Notes: a model not told the origin generated them from the letters alone. A DNA stretch of 64,000 nt from Neelides folsomi (GCA_034687125.1 JAQGBZ010000136.1:1-64000), one strand, 5' to 3'; counted from the stretch's first letter, positions 24,101-37,864 are shown. Numbers and translations: made by a program.

Positions 24101-24882
24101 AATATAAAAAATATTAAAGGATCTTCTCCCGCCTTCCTTCATCATTACATTTAATACCATGAGCAATATTGATTCAATTCAAAGGAATCTTCATTCATCG
24201 CTTCCTGACTAATCCCATGCGACTCATTTGCACCATGACTAATCCACGCAATCATTTAACGAATTTCACACACTTTTGACCATATTTGGTCATTCATATC
24301 AACACTTTGTAATTCTAGATAATCAATTTGAATTCAGAAAGAATAAAATTTTTCAATTTCAAATATTAGCGAAAATGCGAAAACTCCTTCATAGTACATA
24401 TAAATACAATATTTGTCCTTGGAAGATCTTAAGGCTCAAATGGGAATTTAGGCCTATGCCAAAATTTATACATTGATCAAATTACGTTTGCAAATTATAA
24501 ATATTAGGTATTCATACTTGGTCTATTGAATGCTTATAAAAACTATTCATGAATACAAAATATTTTTTTATAATGAATAGTGTAATTCCAATTTACAAAA
24601 ATATTTAATAATAAAATATTATTAGTAAAATTTTGAATTTGAGGATCTACAAATAGGACGAGTGAAGCCTAATTTTAACGAATTAAAAGTTAATAAAAAC
24701 AGACCTCCAGCAGATCTTCTATTGGTAGGTTGTTCTTCGTTGCTGTCATTGTCCGACATCGTTGAATCCTGTCGCAATTCCTCTTCTGCGTCCTCACCAC
24801 CCTCTTCTTGAACTCTCCGTCGAGCGAGAATGACTGAGCTGGGAAGTTCCTTATTTACATCCTCTGCCACGAAGCCCTCCAA
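21110..24882 (-). CDS. Pur-alpha single-stranded nucleic acid binding protein
   Basis: Five exons: 24882-24705 (or start at 24759), 22230-21926, 21813-21729, 21584-21415 and 21298-21110. Three PUR repeats are clear: [40 protein letters not shown] and [20 protein letters not shown]. Each is followed by its RDHL/RDAL/RDIF-type helix. The inner Met at 24759 ([11 protein letters not shown]) resembles other arthropod Pur-alpha starts and gives 267 residues. The upstream in-frame Met at 24882 gives 308, and I cannot choose between them. Residues after repeat III are Ser/Thr/Pro-rich (SSSTATPPG). Pur-alpha binds purine-rich ssDNA/RNA and works in transcription and neuronal mRNA transport. The first intron is long (about 2.5 kb) and uses a non-consensus GTCTGT donor. 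Confidence 0.93.
22231..24704. other. First intron of Pur-alpha
   Basis: Mostly AT-rich. Two islands with more balanced composition lie at about 22540-22680 and 23000-23390, both with short open frames on the + strand. Neither shows a known motif. They could be regulatory DNA or alternative 5' exons. Confidence 0.4.
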
Positions 24883-26438
24883 ACAATGATGGCCCGGCGG
24901 GTCAATAGTTAAGCAAAGTGGAGACGAAAGACATGGGATTTTAAGCCATCACCCTTTGACCTCAAAGTGATTCCTCGTTTCGATCGATCTGCACAAATAT
25001 TAAGAAAATCAATTATTACTTATTACACATCATGACACAATTAAGATCCGTAAAAACCTCATTGACTACATTCTTAACGCCAAGTTAATTTTTGAATTAA
25101 CATTTCAAAACATATCAATATTGCATTAAAAGTTTAATGAACTTTAAAGATATTAATTATAAGTAGTTAATACAAACATTTATCAGGCTTATCATCATTT
25201 CCGATAAAATCATTCACATTGTGGATGTTTCAAAACAATGGAAAAATGTCGAATTTGGAAAATTATAGAAAAAGAATTGGCGAGATCTAAATGTGACTTA
25301 TTGAACCTTTACCTCAACGTTGGGTGATTAGATTGAGGGGAATTGTCCTTGAATTTTGTCAGTGTCTCAACTCAGGTCGTCGTCTGGTCGTTTGATGGTT
25401 GTGGGCGATTATGGGTCTTTTCGACTTCCTCTTGAATCAAGACAGCGAGGACGAGGACGAGAAAGACTTATATTTCAACCTGAAGTGAGGGGCAGAAAGG
25501 GGAAGGAGTGGAGCCAGCGGAGGACACACGTCAAGGGAGAGTTTCCAACCCGACCGACCTCAACTTCAAGCACCATCTACCTAAACTCCCTTCCCCATTC
25601 TCGCAAATATTTTCGCGAATCACAAACCATGCCAATCTCCCATCATACTGCAGATGGGTCTGGAAAAGCTAAAATCATGTGGTCTCCAGAGGTAAGTCTC
25701 GACGTCGATCGTTCGGAGACTTCCAAATTTCCAATCACATATTATATTTATTTTATCAAATTAAAATAAACATATTTTGATGCTACGATTCCAGTATGCA
25801 AAAATTGCTTAAACTATAAATATTTCTGTTATAATTAATGGATGTCTTTAAGCAATCTGCAAATATTGATAAATTGATATATAAAGACTTATATAATTTT
25901 ATTAAATTCCATTAAGACTACATAACACTTTTATTGCTCACACTTGTATATTAATACATCATCTGAATTCTGAATTATACAATCGTTAAAAACATTATAA
26001 GTATGATATAAAATATAAAAATAATTATCTGAACTTTTTCCTTAACAATATTATACATTAATTATTATATGTATATTTATTTATTTATATACATTAAAAT
26101 ACTAGCACCGAATTTCTTAACTCTGAATTGTTGGGGCCTACAAATGAGATCTTGGCCGAGCCACAATATTTATTAAGTCGTTCAAACAATAGTGTAATAA
26201 TACACATGCATACATATAACATATTTTTTATAAAAGATCAATTTTATTTTAGCAATCTAATAATATGATAAAAATGTCTCGTTCGACCCTCCGAGCTCTC
26301 CTTTGTTTGCCCCAATATTAAACTGCCCACGAAAATGGAAAACCAACACATAATGTTGATTCTCAATTTGTGTGAACAGTTTATGTATGTGGTAAAATAT
26401 ATATTTTTTAAAATATCCTGTATGTTCTATATTACAAT
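24883..26438. other. Intergenic region upstream of Pur-alpha and downstream of upSET
   Basis: The stretch 25350-25720 is markedly less AT-rich and CpG-containing, with a + strand open frame of 137 codons. An ATG at about 25629 is followed by a good GTAAGT donor after 25691. No downstream + strand exons are visible, so this is more likely promoter DNA for Pur-alpha. From 25770 to 26438 it is AT-rich 3' flank of the upSET gene. Confidence 0.4.
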
Positions 26439-29400
26439 TTACTGATGAAAGTATGCTTTGTTAATAAACCTAATCGAGGGATTTCCCATTGAATCTGAAT
26501 GTTCTGAGGGCGGAGGTGGCGGAGGAGGAATCAAAGTTGACAATGACACCCCTCCAATGATGGGAGGACTTCCTTGGGATTCTTGTTCGTAATTCCGACT
26601 TCGGTTCCTTTGCTCTTTTGTATAATTGGAGTATTCCTTCAATGATCTTTCACATCCGTAGCCTTTGAGATTCTTTGAAAGGGCAGAATTGGACAATGGA
26701 GGCATTCCGCCTTGTTTCAGCGCCCCTACTGTTGGGAAACAAAATCGTCCATAGGAAGAATTACTGTTGTTCAAGTTGGGTTCATCTACAAAATTTAATA
26801 AAATTAATAAAATTATTTAAATTATTTAAATATAATATGTAATTTATTCTTGTAAGTTGTGTATATAATATGATATTTCTTATTTGTGATATTAATATAA
26901 TAGATTTCGTATTTACCATTTTTCTTTAAAATTTCCTTTGTATCACTGGGTTCTTTATTCCTCTGAAAATATTCCTTTCCTTCAATATATCTATCTCTTT
27001 GAGTTTCGCAGCTTCGAATTCCTTTGTCTCTAAATGAATCCGATCTGATTAATGAATGAGAATGATCAGAGTTGATTCTATTTGAACAAGACGATTCTGT
27101 ATTGGTTCCTCGGTAATCGTTTAATCGGTCTTCCGTCCTTTCTGAAATCCCCTTTTCTAAATGCACTCTCTCCATTCCATCTTTCCGTATATTTTTCAAT
27201 AGCTGTTTTGGTTCAGTTATTTTATCTGGATGTGATGATTGCCAATTAACCTGAAAATCTATAATAATAAAATATTTCAATAAATTGTATAAAATAGTGA
27301 AAATTTAATATAAATTCCTTTATGTAAATATTTAATAATATTATTACAAATACTTTATGTATTTAATAAGTATTACTTAATATTTATTATTCACTATTAA
27401 TCTTTTACCTCTATCTTGTTGAGAGTCGTCATATGATTTTGCCATTGGTGTGGCTTCTTCATGTGCAACATCGCTTCTAAAATCAGAATTTGCGTGATTT
27501 GTTGAACTGATGGAATCATGTGTATTGTCGACTCGAACTTCATCGCTTACGCTTTCGCATCTTAAACGTTTGTATTCAGAAATATTCAATTTTCTTTTCG
27601 TTGGAGTTGTCACTTCCTGTTGTTTTTCCTTCACTGGAGTTGTAAAAATTAGATTCAAATGACTCGTGTCTTTTTCACTTCTCTCATCTAAACCAATTGT
27701 ATTAGAAGTTTGAATAACTGAAATCGGAAGTAGCGAATCTTCTTCGGCATCAGAAATGTCTTCAACTCCGTCCAAAAATCCCGAATTACCTGTTTCGTTC
27801 ATCTCCAATGGGACTCTTTGTTCATCAATATTGCCGAGATTTCGGAGTTTTAAATCAGAGCCAATACCTTTTGTTCCCATCAAATAAGGAGTTGATGAAT
27901 TTAATTCTGAAATATGGGAAGTATAAAGGGATGATTCTATTATATTATCTGTTCCAACATCATCGGAATTTGATTCTTCTGATAGATGTTTTGACTTTGC
28001 TGGAATAACACCATACAAATTGTTTTCAGTAGAGGCATTATTTGGTGTTAGAGCTTCAATAATCCGATTGTGAATTTGCTTTTCCATTCTTAGTGATAAT
28101 TCAATAGCTGCAACTTTCTCTTGAATTTGCATTGGAGGTAGACGAATTTCTTTATCAGAAAGTTCGACAACCCTCTGAGAAATTACAGGAATCGAGTCAT
28201 TGAGTTCTGAAGTGTTCTTAACATAATTGGAACCAAATGAACTGATTGATGTAAAATAAGATTGAGGGGCAATTGAACTTATAGGGGTTTTTCTCATATG
28301 GGCGTTATTTAAGTATGTTTGAGCCAAAACATCAGCAATTGGGGGAATGTCGTTCAAATCTTCAAAAACTGTTGTTGGTGTCGAAGGGGGTGTATTTGAA
28401 ACTTCAGATGACATTGAAGCACGAGCAAGTCGTCGTTTCTTTAAAGGAGCAAGCAACTCACCACCGGGAGAATTTGGTCTTGAAGAAATTGAGCCAGATG
28501 AAAGCAATTGATTTGATGTAGATTTATTTGTTAAACAACGATCCTCAAGAATATCTTCAGAGATTACTTCGGAAATTGCCTGTCGAAGCCAACGTTTCTT
28601 TGCAGAACTTGTGTCAACCGATTGTGAAGACGTTAAACTACAAGGCAAAGTTGGAGATCCAAGAGGTGGTTGAGGTATTAACATGGACGAGCTGCTGCTT
28701 GGACATGAATTAGAATTTGATTTCCTGATGTATTGAGAAGGGAGGCAGCGAGAATCATTAGAAATCACCATGCCGTGAAAGCTTCCCTCTTTTCCATTAT
28801 CTTGCATATGATAGAAATAATGCTGCAAAATAAATACAAAGGATAATAATATAGATATTAAAATCGGGATATCAATAGGATATCAATAAGAAATATAAGA
28901 ATAGCTTTTAATTAGCAAATTTTTAATTAGAAATTTTCTTTGAAAATATTACCCTTTTAGATTTTGGGTAAAAACAGGAAAGTGAATCTTGGTTAGGTGA
29001 CATTCCAACTCTCGTAGCTTCATCAGCTGAATTTACATCGGATTCTGTCGACGTGCTTCTTATATCTCCTCCACTTCCCGAATTTCTCTGAGTGATCAAT
29101 TGGGGTTTGTTGAGTTGTAACTTTGCTGAACCTCGCCCGCGTTTCTTCCTTTAATATTAATAATTATTTAGAATTAAAATTCATTTTCTCATCGATCCAA
29201 TCCAACTCATGGTAAATTGCATATTATTATTATAATCATAATTTATTATTATGTCATACCCTCTTTTTTTAGGTGAAGGCAACAACGGTTTAAATAATGG
29301 TTCTGCTACGACCATTTCTTGATCGTCACCCAGTTTCTTTTCTTTTTTCTCCTTCGGACCCCGACAAGATTTTTTATTTCGATTTTCGAGCCTTTCAAAA

Positions 29401-32400
29401 AGCTTCATAATCGCTTGAAGTTTTTTCTCTTCTCTCGACTAATAAAATAATTTAAATATAACAATTAACTTCTTTTTAATTTCATAGTTATGTGATGTAA
29501 TACATAACTGATGTATTGTTCATGTATTTAGATATCATTTATAATATTACATACCATTGAGCTCTTTTCTTTAGGAGTTTCATAAACAGTTGAATGGTTT
29601 TGATCTGGGCTTGAAGATGAAATGTGATACATGGGAATAGACTGAGGTTGATTTGGGGAGATTGACAATGTAAAATCATCCGCTCCCAAGTTTCTGACAT
29701 TCATTTCTTTCCTCGAACTTGTACATGAGTCGTTTGAAGAAGTCGATACACGATTATTATCCATTTTGACATAATTTTCTTCGTCGGTGGATTCAAAAGC
29801 AGCCTCAGGCATTTTATCGATTTGATTTATCGATTCGAATTGATTTTCAATCATCGGTTCTGTTTCCACAATTGCACATCTTGAACCCAGTTTTGGTCCT
29901 CTTTTTCTTTCCACGTTAATTCTAACAAGAACAATTTTTTTAAAATAGATAATCAAATTTCCTTATGAATTTCTATTAGTTTTTTGTATATAATCAAAAT
30001 CAATATTAAATTAAAAATGTAAATTAAAATTTAATTATTATAAATCATACCCTTGAACAGTTGTGTTGATTGTGCCAAGTAAGGCGAGACCATTTCGCTT
30101 TAAATGCATATCTGGTGGTGACGCTGGTCTTGTTGGAGTCAAAGGCAAAGATGGCAATGTTATTGAATCCGTTCTTAGCAAACAAGTTTTGGTGTCCTGA
30201 CACGCACAAGGGAGGGTCGGAGTTCCCACAAAGTAATTAACCGAGTTGATCAAATTCGGTCCAATGCTTTTGTACTCATGAGGAATTGTAAACTCTTCCC
30301 CACACTTGACTCTTTCCTTCGTTACACAGAATACATGAACGGTTTTTCCTCCAATTATGTGCCTCATTTCTGAATTTGGTTTACAAGAACGCCGTAAAAA
30401 TCTCGCTTCGTTTCCGTACTTTCGACAATCAATACTGATGCAAAATCCATTTCGTGGGATTTGATGGAAGAAAGTGAAGGGTTCAGGGTGAATCACGTTC
30501 CGGTCTCCCAATTCATTTTCCGAGTCTTTTGGTACAAAGCGGCCCAAAGTCATAAATTTCCCTTTAAACTCCACAACTGCTTCGTTGTGCTCAAGATCAA
30601 ATGCCGCTGTAAGGATCGGCATCTTTTTACCATTTTCAATTTCCATTTCATTAAAGTTAATCTTTTTAAGAGAGGTGTCGAGATCGTTGGTGAAATCCTT
30701 CCCTACTGAAGCAAGAGCAGATATCCCGTTTGATTTTGGTAATTTAGCCCTGAGCTCTTGAGAGTAATGGTTGATTTCTGCAAGATCAAAATCTACCAAC
30801 CAGGGAGATATTGAATATGGACAAATTGAAGGAATTAAGGAAGAAGACTCAGCCATGGCATCTTGTTGATTAAAGCTACCGTCACCCAAAGGTTCTTGCA
30901 AATCAAACGAGCTTCTTTTCATGCATGAAGTGATGATGTGTGGTTCGCCCATTGAGCCATTGGCTATCATCCGGAGTGATTGCTTCCTAGGGGCTTTCCT
31001 CTTACCCAGACCATCTGGAGTGGAAGCAAAGATCAAATTCGATTCAAACGCCTCGTTGTCATATTCAATTAATTCTTCATTCGATTTTGATGAAGTTGGT
31101 GGCATTTCGATTTGAAATTCTCCACTATTTCGCACAAAAGGCCTCCGAGTGTAGGTTCGTTTTTGGCGAGTTTCCGAACTTTTTCGTTTTTTCTGCTCCA
31201 GTTTATCAGGAATGAATTTCTTGTATGAATTAAGCTCTTTTGATTTTCTTCGCTTCCCATGACTTTGCTCAACGTCGCTGTCCGACTTTTCAAAATCCAT
31301 ACCGTTTGAGATGGAGGGCCGTCCACGTTTTTTAATTCCTTTCTTAACCGGAGAACCAATGATTGGAAGTGACTCGAGCGTTACATCAAATTGAGAAATT
31401 TCATCGTTCACTCTCAAATCAATTCGACCTGTAAAACCAAAATAAACATTATTTAATTTTAAAAATTTTTATTTAAATTTTTAAAACACTTGCAAGTTGC
31501 AATTGTTAGTGTTTTCATAATTAATTATTAATATTGTATGTGTACTATCCCCTATGTTTACTTCTTAAGTGGGAACTTTCTATTAACTAATCCATACAAT
31601 TACAATATTTAAATTATTTACCGTCTTGCATGAGAGCGATTTTCCTAGCTTGAAATGCTCTAGCCCTCGCTTTGTTGACCCTTCTTGGCTGGCATGTTTC
31701 ACACTTGTAGCACTCGGGGATATTATTTCGGTCAATTCCCATGCAATCAAAATGCTGCCACACTTCACAATTATCACAAGATATCATAAATCCGTCATCG
31801 TGAGTAAAATCACAAATACATCTCGTGACGCTTTCATCAGTCCCTTCCTCCCTTCGTTCTCGAGGAGAATCGCGGTATTGGTCCAAGGAACTGTCTTCAT
31901 ATCCATCTTCATGTACCTCGTTGTAATATTCTTTTTCTCCATTAATCGGATTATTGTTCACGTGCCAGGTTGAAGATTTCTCTTCATTGCTCACGATCAT
32001 AAACGTCGAGCTCCCTACCAACTCGGCCGTTTTCTTTAAGCTGATCTTCAAACTCGGATACCCGTTAGCTATTGTTGGAGAATTTGAGGAGGACGTTTTA
32101 TTATTCACATAATCATTCGGAGAACTTGAATTAAACTCTGAGTATTGAACTTGGTTTGGATAACTTTGTGGTTGCGGGGATAGGGATTTAAACAAACATG
32201 GCGAAGAAGGAATCGACGGCAGAGGAATGGAGGAATTGGAGGAAGGGGAAAACTCATTTTTTCTTAAATTTTCATTAGGTGAAACATTCGGGTTTGTCTT
32301 CTTCGAAAATGGGTTAGGAATAATGGTTGGGCTTGGAGTTCTCCACGAGTAGTGATTGACCGGAGAGGGAGGTTGAGATAACTCAAGTCGGGAATAATTG

Positions 32401-33696
32401 TGGTCAAGAAAAACAATTGAATTTAATTGGCTCTCGAGAATATGAATGCTGCAACTTGCAATGTCACTTTTATTCACGCCATCTTCAATAGTCAATTCCT
32501 CATCGTCGTCTGTATTCGGAAATTCGCTATCCAAATCTTCATCATCATTAAAAACCAAGCTCGTTTCGTCTTTACTTTTGCTTTTGATCAAAATATTATT
32601 TTCATCCGTTTTTACCAAACTCTTCCCAAAAGTTTTTGCATTTTCTATCTCAGCGATTTGATCTCCTTTAACAATTTCATGTGTGGAGTTTGAGCAGCTG
32701 ACCGTTGTTAAATCCACCATTCTTTCTACACTTTTGGAAATATCAACAATTTTCTTCACCTCACAATTTTGAGGAGAATCAGATTTGTTCAAAACTGCAT
32801 GTAACATGTGCATTGGGAAGGTGTTGGCAATTGGGACGTTGGGGACCTCTTCATCTTCATCCTCCTCATACTCGTCGTCTTCTTCTTCTTCCATGGAGAA
32901 AAAAGAAATAAAGGGGGACCGCGGCTTGTCCTGGTCTTTCTCTTCAACACTCATTTGAGTTGTGTCAATGATTAATGGAACTCGTGAAGAATGGGAAATT
33001 TCCGTAGAATCTCCAAATTCTTCGGGTTTGGGAATTTCCTCCGCTTCTTGCTTTTCATTTTCGTTACTCTCGACCATGACGATGTTCTTGGTTTCCTGGA
33101 GGGATGGTTCATGGGAATCTTTCATTTCTTTAGCGCCTTTCATATCGCAGCGATTTTTGCCATCGGAAATGAAATAGGACGGTCGAGCCGTTTCACCTAC
33201 ATGGCCACCATTCGTTACTACCAGTGAGAGAATCGGCAAATCGGAGTCGTCTAGCGGGCTATTGACCCTTGTGGTAGAATAACTTGCTATCAACATTTTC
33301 CCTTCACCTGAAATTGATTGTAAACAGTATTTGTTAAATAACTTATTTTGATATAATACATAATTCACCCATTGTATACAAATATTCTTTGTATTTCAAT
33401 TTTTGTGAATGCGTAAACCATAAAGTCGTAGTCAAAATACAAAATCAATATAATGAGAGTTAGGTTAGTAGTGTAAAAGTTCAATGATGTTTAAACTTAC
33501 CATTTAAGCCTTCTCCTTTTCGTAATTGAATGATCGGGGAGTCAAAGTCACTCTTGACACCGTTTCTTTTCTGGTTAGAAATTGGGACGGGGGCATTTAC
33601 GTTGTCCACAGAAACGTCGAGGTTGTCTGCAGCAGAGGCGGCCGCCTCGACGGCCCCAGCGATTGCCGCCCCCAAATACTTGATCATGTAACTCAT
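26439..33696 (-). CDS. upSET / KMT2E (MLL5)-SETD5 family PHD-finger and SET-domain protein
   Basis: Nine exons, all in phase: 33696-33501, 33307-31622, 31428-30051, 29921-29555, 29438-29260, 29148-28953, 28822-27409, 27258-26917 and 26785-26439; about 2,034 residues. A PHD finger lies near residues 560-607 ([20 protein letters not shown]…[10 protein letters not shown]). The SET domain is near 890-1020 ([36 protein letters not shown]). The active-site NHSCxPN motif of working SET enzymes is RRSCKPN here, as in KMT2E, so methyltransferase activity is unlikely. Further KMT2E-like marks are [18 protein letters not shown] after the SET domain, [19 protein letters not shown] and a C-terminal polyproline run. 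In flies upSET recruits histone deacetylase Rpd3/Sin3 to restrict open chromatin. An acidic run ([15 protein letters not shown]) sits in the long N-terminal region before the PHD finger. Confidence 0.92.
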
Positions 33697-34719
33697 TTCA
33701 CCCTTCGACCTGATGACACTTCATGGTGGACCGAAATTTCCAAACCTCTCCTGTACTGAGGGAAGGGATGGCGATGGGAGATTGGCGGGAGTTTGGCGGG
33801 TTGTGTTCCCGAGTTGTCTGAATAACTGATCTGATACCCAACTCAAATTGTTCAATCAAAAGATGTCTGCCAAAAGTGCCAAGCCAGGAACCAGAGGGCC
33901 AAAGTATAGGGAATAAACATTCATCCTTCCACCCCTCGGACCAGCGATTCAACTCTTTCATTCTTCACATCAACTCCTATTGCATCAGAGATTCAAGGGG
34001 ACCATGCGCGACCATATTAAATCATTAATATATACCTATATCTACATACATACATCATATACATGCTTCTATGTATGTATATGTAGATATAGCGATATAT
34101 AGGACAACGTAAGGTTTCTCTGCAGACCCTTTTTTATTTAAATACATTAAAATGATGCGACGGACAATTAAATATCTCTTCAATAAGTTTGGTAGATTTA
34201 TTAATAACCGTATTATAATTAATACAATAATTTAATATTACAGAGGTATTATTAAATGTAACTTAATTCAGGGTTATTGAAATCATTATTATATTTTTAT
34301 TATAATAATTTTTGTTATTTTCTAGTTTATATTTTACACCATATATTAGATTAATTATAACATTAAGTTAGCAATAATATTTTATAATTAATATTTTATA
34401 ATTAATATTTCATAATTAATAATATTTTATAATTAATAATATTTTATAATTAATAATATTTTATAATTAATATTTTATAATTAATAATATTTTATAATGA
34501 AAAAATTGTAACTATTTTTATATAGTGGTGTTTTAACTTGTGAAATTTGAGGTAACATGTAAGTATATAATAGAAAATTTTATAAATAAATTTAAATTCT
34601 TAATAATTCTAAAGGGTAAAAATTCAGTATATCTCGTAGTTATTGTGTATTATCATTTTAATTTTATTTATTTATTGTAGAATCTAAAAACGAGACATGA
34701 GAATTGATTGGAGTGTAGA
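33697..34719. other. Intergenic: upSET promoter side, palindrome and AT repeat
   Basis: 33700-34000 is less AT-rich and probably the upSET promoter/5' UTR. A palindromic run of TATATCTACATACAT type sits at about 34020-34105. The rest is AT-rich, including the tandem repeat listed separately. Confidence 0.5.
34375..34498. repeat. AT-only tandem repeat (TATTTTATAATTAATAA-type unit)
   Basis: Six to seven tandem copies of a 16-19 bp unit (ATTTTATAATTAATA, with or without extra ATA), all A/T. Confidence 0.85.
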
Positions 34720-35986
34720 TCATACAAGTGAACATTTTTCTTTAATTTTACTTGGCGTGCCTTTAGAAGAACGATTTCCGCTTTTGGAGTCAAGTTGTAA
34801 ACTCATATTTCGATTTTTCTCAAGCGTTAAAAGTTCTTGAAACAATTCTTTCACATTATGATTAGTTTTCGCGGAGGTTTCTATAAAATTGCAGTTCCAT
34901 TTTCTCGCTTGGTTTTCTCCGTCAGTCTATAAAAACATTAAAATTATGAAAATTACTTTTATTAAAATTTACTTATTATATTTAATTTAAAATCAAAATA
35001 AAGATGAAAACTTTAATTACTCTGGGCATATATTTAGTAAGTAAACTAAACGTTTACACTGTTGTATAAAATACTTAGAATAAGTCCCCCCAATTCCACT
35101 ACCCAGAGATTTTAAATTTTTACAAAAAACTAAATTTGCGTAATAAAAATACCAACAAGGTCAAGTTTTTATAATTATTTATTGTTATTGTTATTTAATT
35201 AGCATTATTATAATATTATAAGTTTGAAACCTGGGCCATTTCTCTGTTCTCTGACTCATCGCATTTATTTCCTACTAGAATAAGAGGGATATCATCCATA
35301 ATTCCTTTGATAGATTTGATCATGTCCCAAATCGGTTTCAATTCTTCTAAACTCTGTCGGGAAGTGACGGAATAAACAAGGATAAATGCGTGTCCTTTTG
35401 TGATGGACAGTCTTTGCATAGCTGGGAATTGGTGAGAACCAGTAGTGTCTGTTATCTGCAGTGTACATACGTTCTTATTACAGCTAATGACCTGAAAAAC
35501 ATTAAAAAACAGTTTTGCAATATATCCTATTATTTTGGATGCCATATTAATTTGATTAACTATTAATTTTAAACATTATTTATCTAAAAGTGAGAAGAAC
35601 GTTGAAATTACATTTTAATAATAAGTATTTTGTAAATATATAAAAATACAATTTATACAGTAGAACCGTATATGTATGTATTTTCTTTGAATGATTCTTT
35701 ACCTGACGGTAAGTGTCCTCAATAGTTGGGATATAAGCTTCTCGGAATGTTCCCTGTAAATAAGTAAAAACTTTAAGCATCCTAATAATATAAAATCACA
35801 GAATGGTATATTTTATACTAACTAAATTACACTTAATTATTTATTATTTTAATTTGGTTGTACATTTAATATATTTAAGTATAAACTAAAAACAAATACC
35901 TTAACAAATCGAAGCACCAAGGAAGATTTTCCAACTCCGCCAGCTCCAAACACAACTACTCGATAATCGTTACTTTGTTCTGGCAT
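34720..35986 (-). CDS. Di-Ras family small GTPase (DIRAS1/2-like)
   Basis: Four exons: 35986-35900, 35753-35703, 35491-35231 and 34926-34720; 201 residues. The P-loop is GAGGVGKSS, switch I TIEDTYRQ, switch [15 protein letters not shown], then NKCD and ETSAK for guanine binding. It ends in the CaaX box CSLV after a basic tail, so it should be prenylated and membrane-bound. The start [17 protein letters not shown] matches vertebrate DIRAS2 closely. Ras Gln61 is replaced by Ser in DTTGS, a family trait tied to low GTPase activity and a mostly GTP-bound state. Di-Ras proteins are enriched in nervous tissue and antagonise Ras/Rap signalling; the role here is inferred. Confidence 0.95.
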
Positions 35987-36765
35987 TCTCTCATTTGTTA
36001 TCAACTTTCAAGCACCGAAATATTTTAAAATCCATTTTAATGAAATGGAATAAAATTCACATTTATTTAAAATTTGAAATTAACTATCACGTGAATCATT
36101 TTAATAAATTCTTTTTATTAATATTAACATTAACAATTTATCGGAAATCAAGTTCTATATTTCTAAACTATAATTTTATATTAAGAATTATTTATGTACA
36201 TTTAAATATTTTAATTCTTATAATGTTCCTTAAAATTTCCTACTCGAATTCGCGTCAAGAAGTTAAATGAATTGGTTATTTTATCTAGTCGGTAGATATG
36301 TATTTCATTTCGATTCCGTCTACCCAGAAATCGACTTGAGCAGAAGTACTGAGGAAGGTTTACTCAACGTCATTCACTGTTACCAAGGAGACCCAAAATC
36401 GATTATTTCGATACGCAAGACATCATTCAAAGAACAATTGAACAATTGTCCTACGACGTCATAGAAACTATGCCAAAAACGCATTTGCTGAAAGTTAACT
36501 GGTCAAAGTTAACTATAGACTATAATAGCCTTTGAAGACTTCTCTCAAGTTAGGTGGAAAAAAGCAAAAGCCCTTTAACTCTTGCAGGAGTCTTTAAAGA
36601 AACACCTGCAATAATAATTATATAATCAATAAAGAGCATTACAAAAATTATCATTTTTTTGATTTTACTCAAAAAATTAATTGAATGTTTTCTCTATGTT
36701 ACCAATGCAAATTTGAAACTTGCATAAGACCAATAAGACACTCAATATGTAACAATCTATACTTC

Positions 36766-36880
36766 ATTCGAGCCGGGAATACACGTGAGTTTGAACGAAC
36801 CGCTAAAATATTGAAAATGCATATGTGGGGCCTAGGAAACGCTTGTGCAAGTTACCGTGTAAGCCCCATATGAGAACATG
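36766..36880. mobile_element. Family 4 foldback element, partial copy
   Basis: ATTCGAGCCGGGAATACACG…GAGTTTGAACGAACCGCTAA matches the left part of the long palindrome at 62190-62359, including GTGGGGC and AAACGCTTG. The right arm is incomplete. Confidence 0.7.
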
Positions 36881-37179
36881 TTCCCTAACGGGCACATAAA
36901 CCCAAAGTAGGCATATACCTCATAAAATGGGCACAAATCTGTATTATAGTAATAATTTTAAAGTTTTTATAGTAATATTAACTTATATCACAAACAAATG
37001 TTATTGAATATGTATAGTTTATGCAGAAAAAAATATACGCATTTCATATGAATTTTTTTCCATAATTAAATTCATTATTGTTAAGTTAGGTAAGGTTTAG
37101 ATCCTTAAGGAGACATCATATTTATGTTTAGTACATTCTTACGATTAGAAATTGAGTTGTGACTTTTATGCATCCAGGG

Positions 37180-37430
37180 TTCAATTTGTCCCTCAAGTCC
37201 TTATATCCATTTTGGGTCCAAGAGCCCATGAGCCCTTTTCGAATGTGCCCGTATAAGTGGCCTATGTGCCCACTTTTAGCCCGTTTCCAGGCACATTGTG
37301 CCCAGTTTGGGTTCAAGAGCCCACGTACCCCTTTTTGGGTGCATGTGCCCACTTTTTATGTGCCCGTTTAAGGGTTTAATGTGCCTCTTTTGGGTTCTAT
37401 GTGCCCATTCAAGTACCCAGGCCTTGATCG
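37180..37430. repeat. Degenerate short repeat with recurring TGTGCCC and TTTTGGGT words
   Basis: The words (A)TGTGCCC, TTTTGGGTxC and AGAGCCCA recur every 20-60 bases. The stretch is much richer in G+C than its surroundings. GGGCACA-type words in reverse orientation occur at 36890-36940. Probably an old satellite or the internal part of a transposon. Confidence 0.6.
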
Positions 37431-37764
37431 AAGAAATTCCATTAAAGCTGGAAAACCGTAGAATAAGCTAAACGACTCACTCCAAAATATAAAAACGTCG
37501 TGATTCATAACATGGCAGGACTTGTATTGAACAAACAAGCAGTTGATCAATTCGTATTTTAATATTAGGATGACAAATATCAAGCGAGAAAATGTGTTTA
37601 TGGAAATGCCAAATTTTTATTCAACAATAAATATTTAACTGAAAAATATTCAACATTACCATTTTAATTTATGTTGTTCAAGATTAAATTTATTTTGAAA
37701 CATTTTGTTAGTTGTGAAAATTCAACGCTTGTTCCACCAATGTAATAAATGCAAAAAATGAAGT

Positions 37765-37864
37765 AAACAGGGATAATGAAAATGATATGGAAATCCATAG
37801 AAATATTTGTTATTTTTTACGTTTAGATATTCTCTATGTTTACTTATTAAGTAAACGGTTTGTA
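37765..37864. mobile_element. Family 2 element, partial copy
   Basis: GGGATAATGAAAATGATATG…CTATGTTTACTTATTAAGT followed by AAACGGTTTGTA, the right half of the family 2 element seen complete at 48036-48160. Confidence 0.7.

Noticed and set aside
25356-25769. 137-codon + strand open frame with a GTAAGT donor
   Set aside because: Arg/Ser-rich low-information sequence in a CpG-containing promoter-like island; no downstream + exons across the upSET gene.
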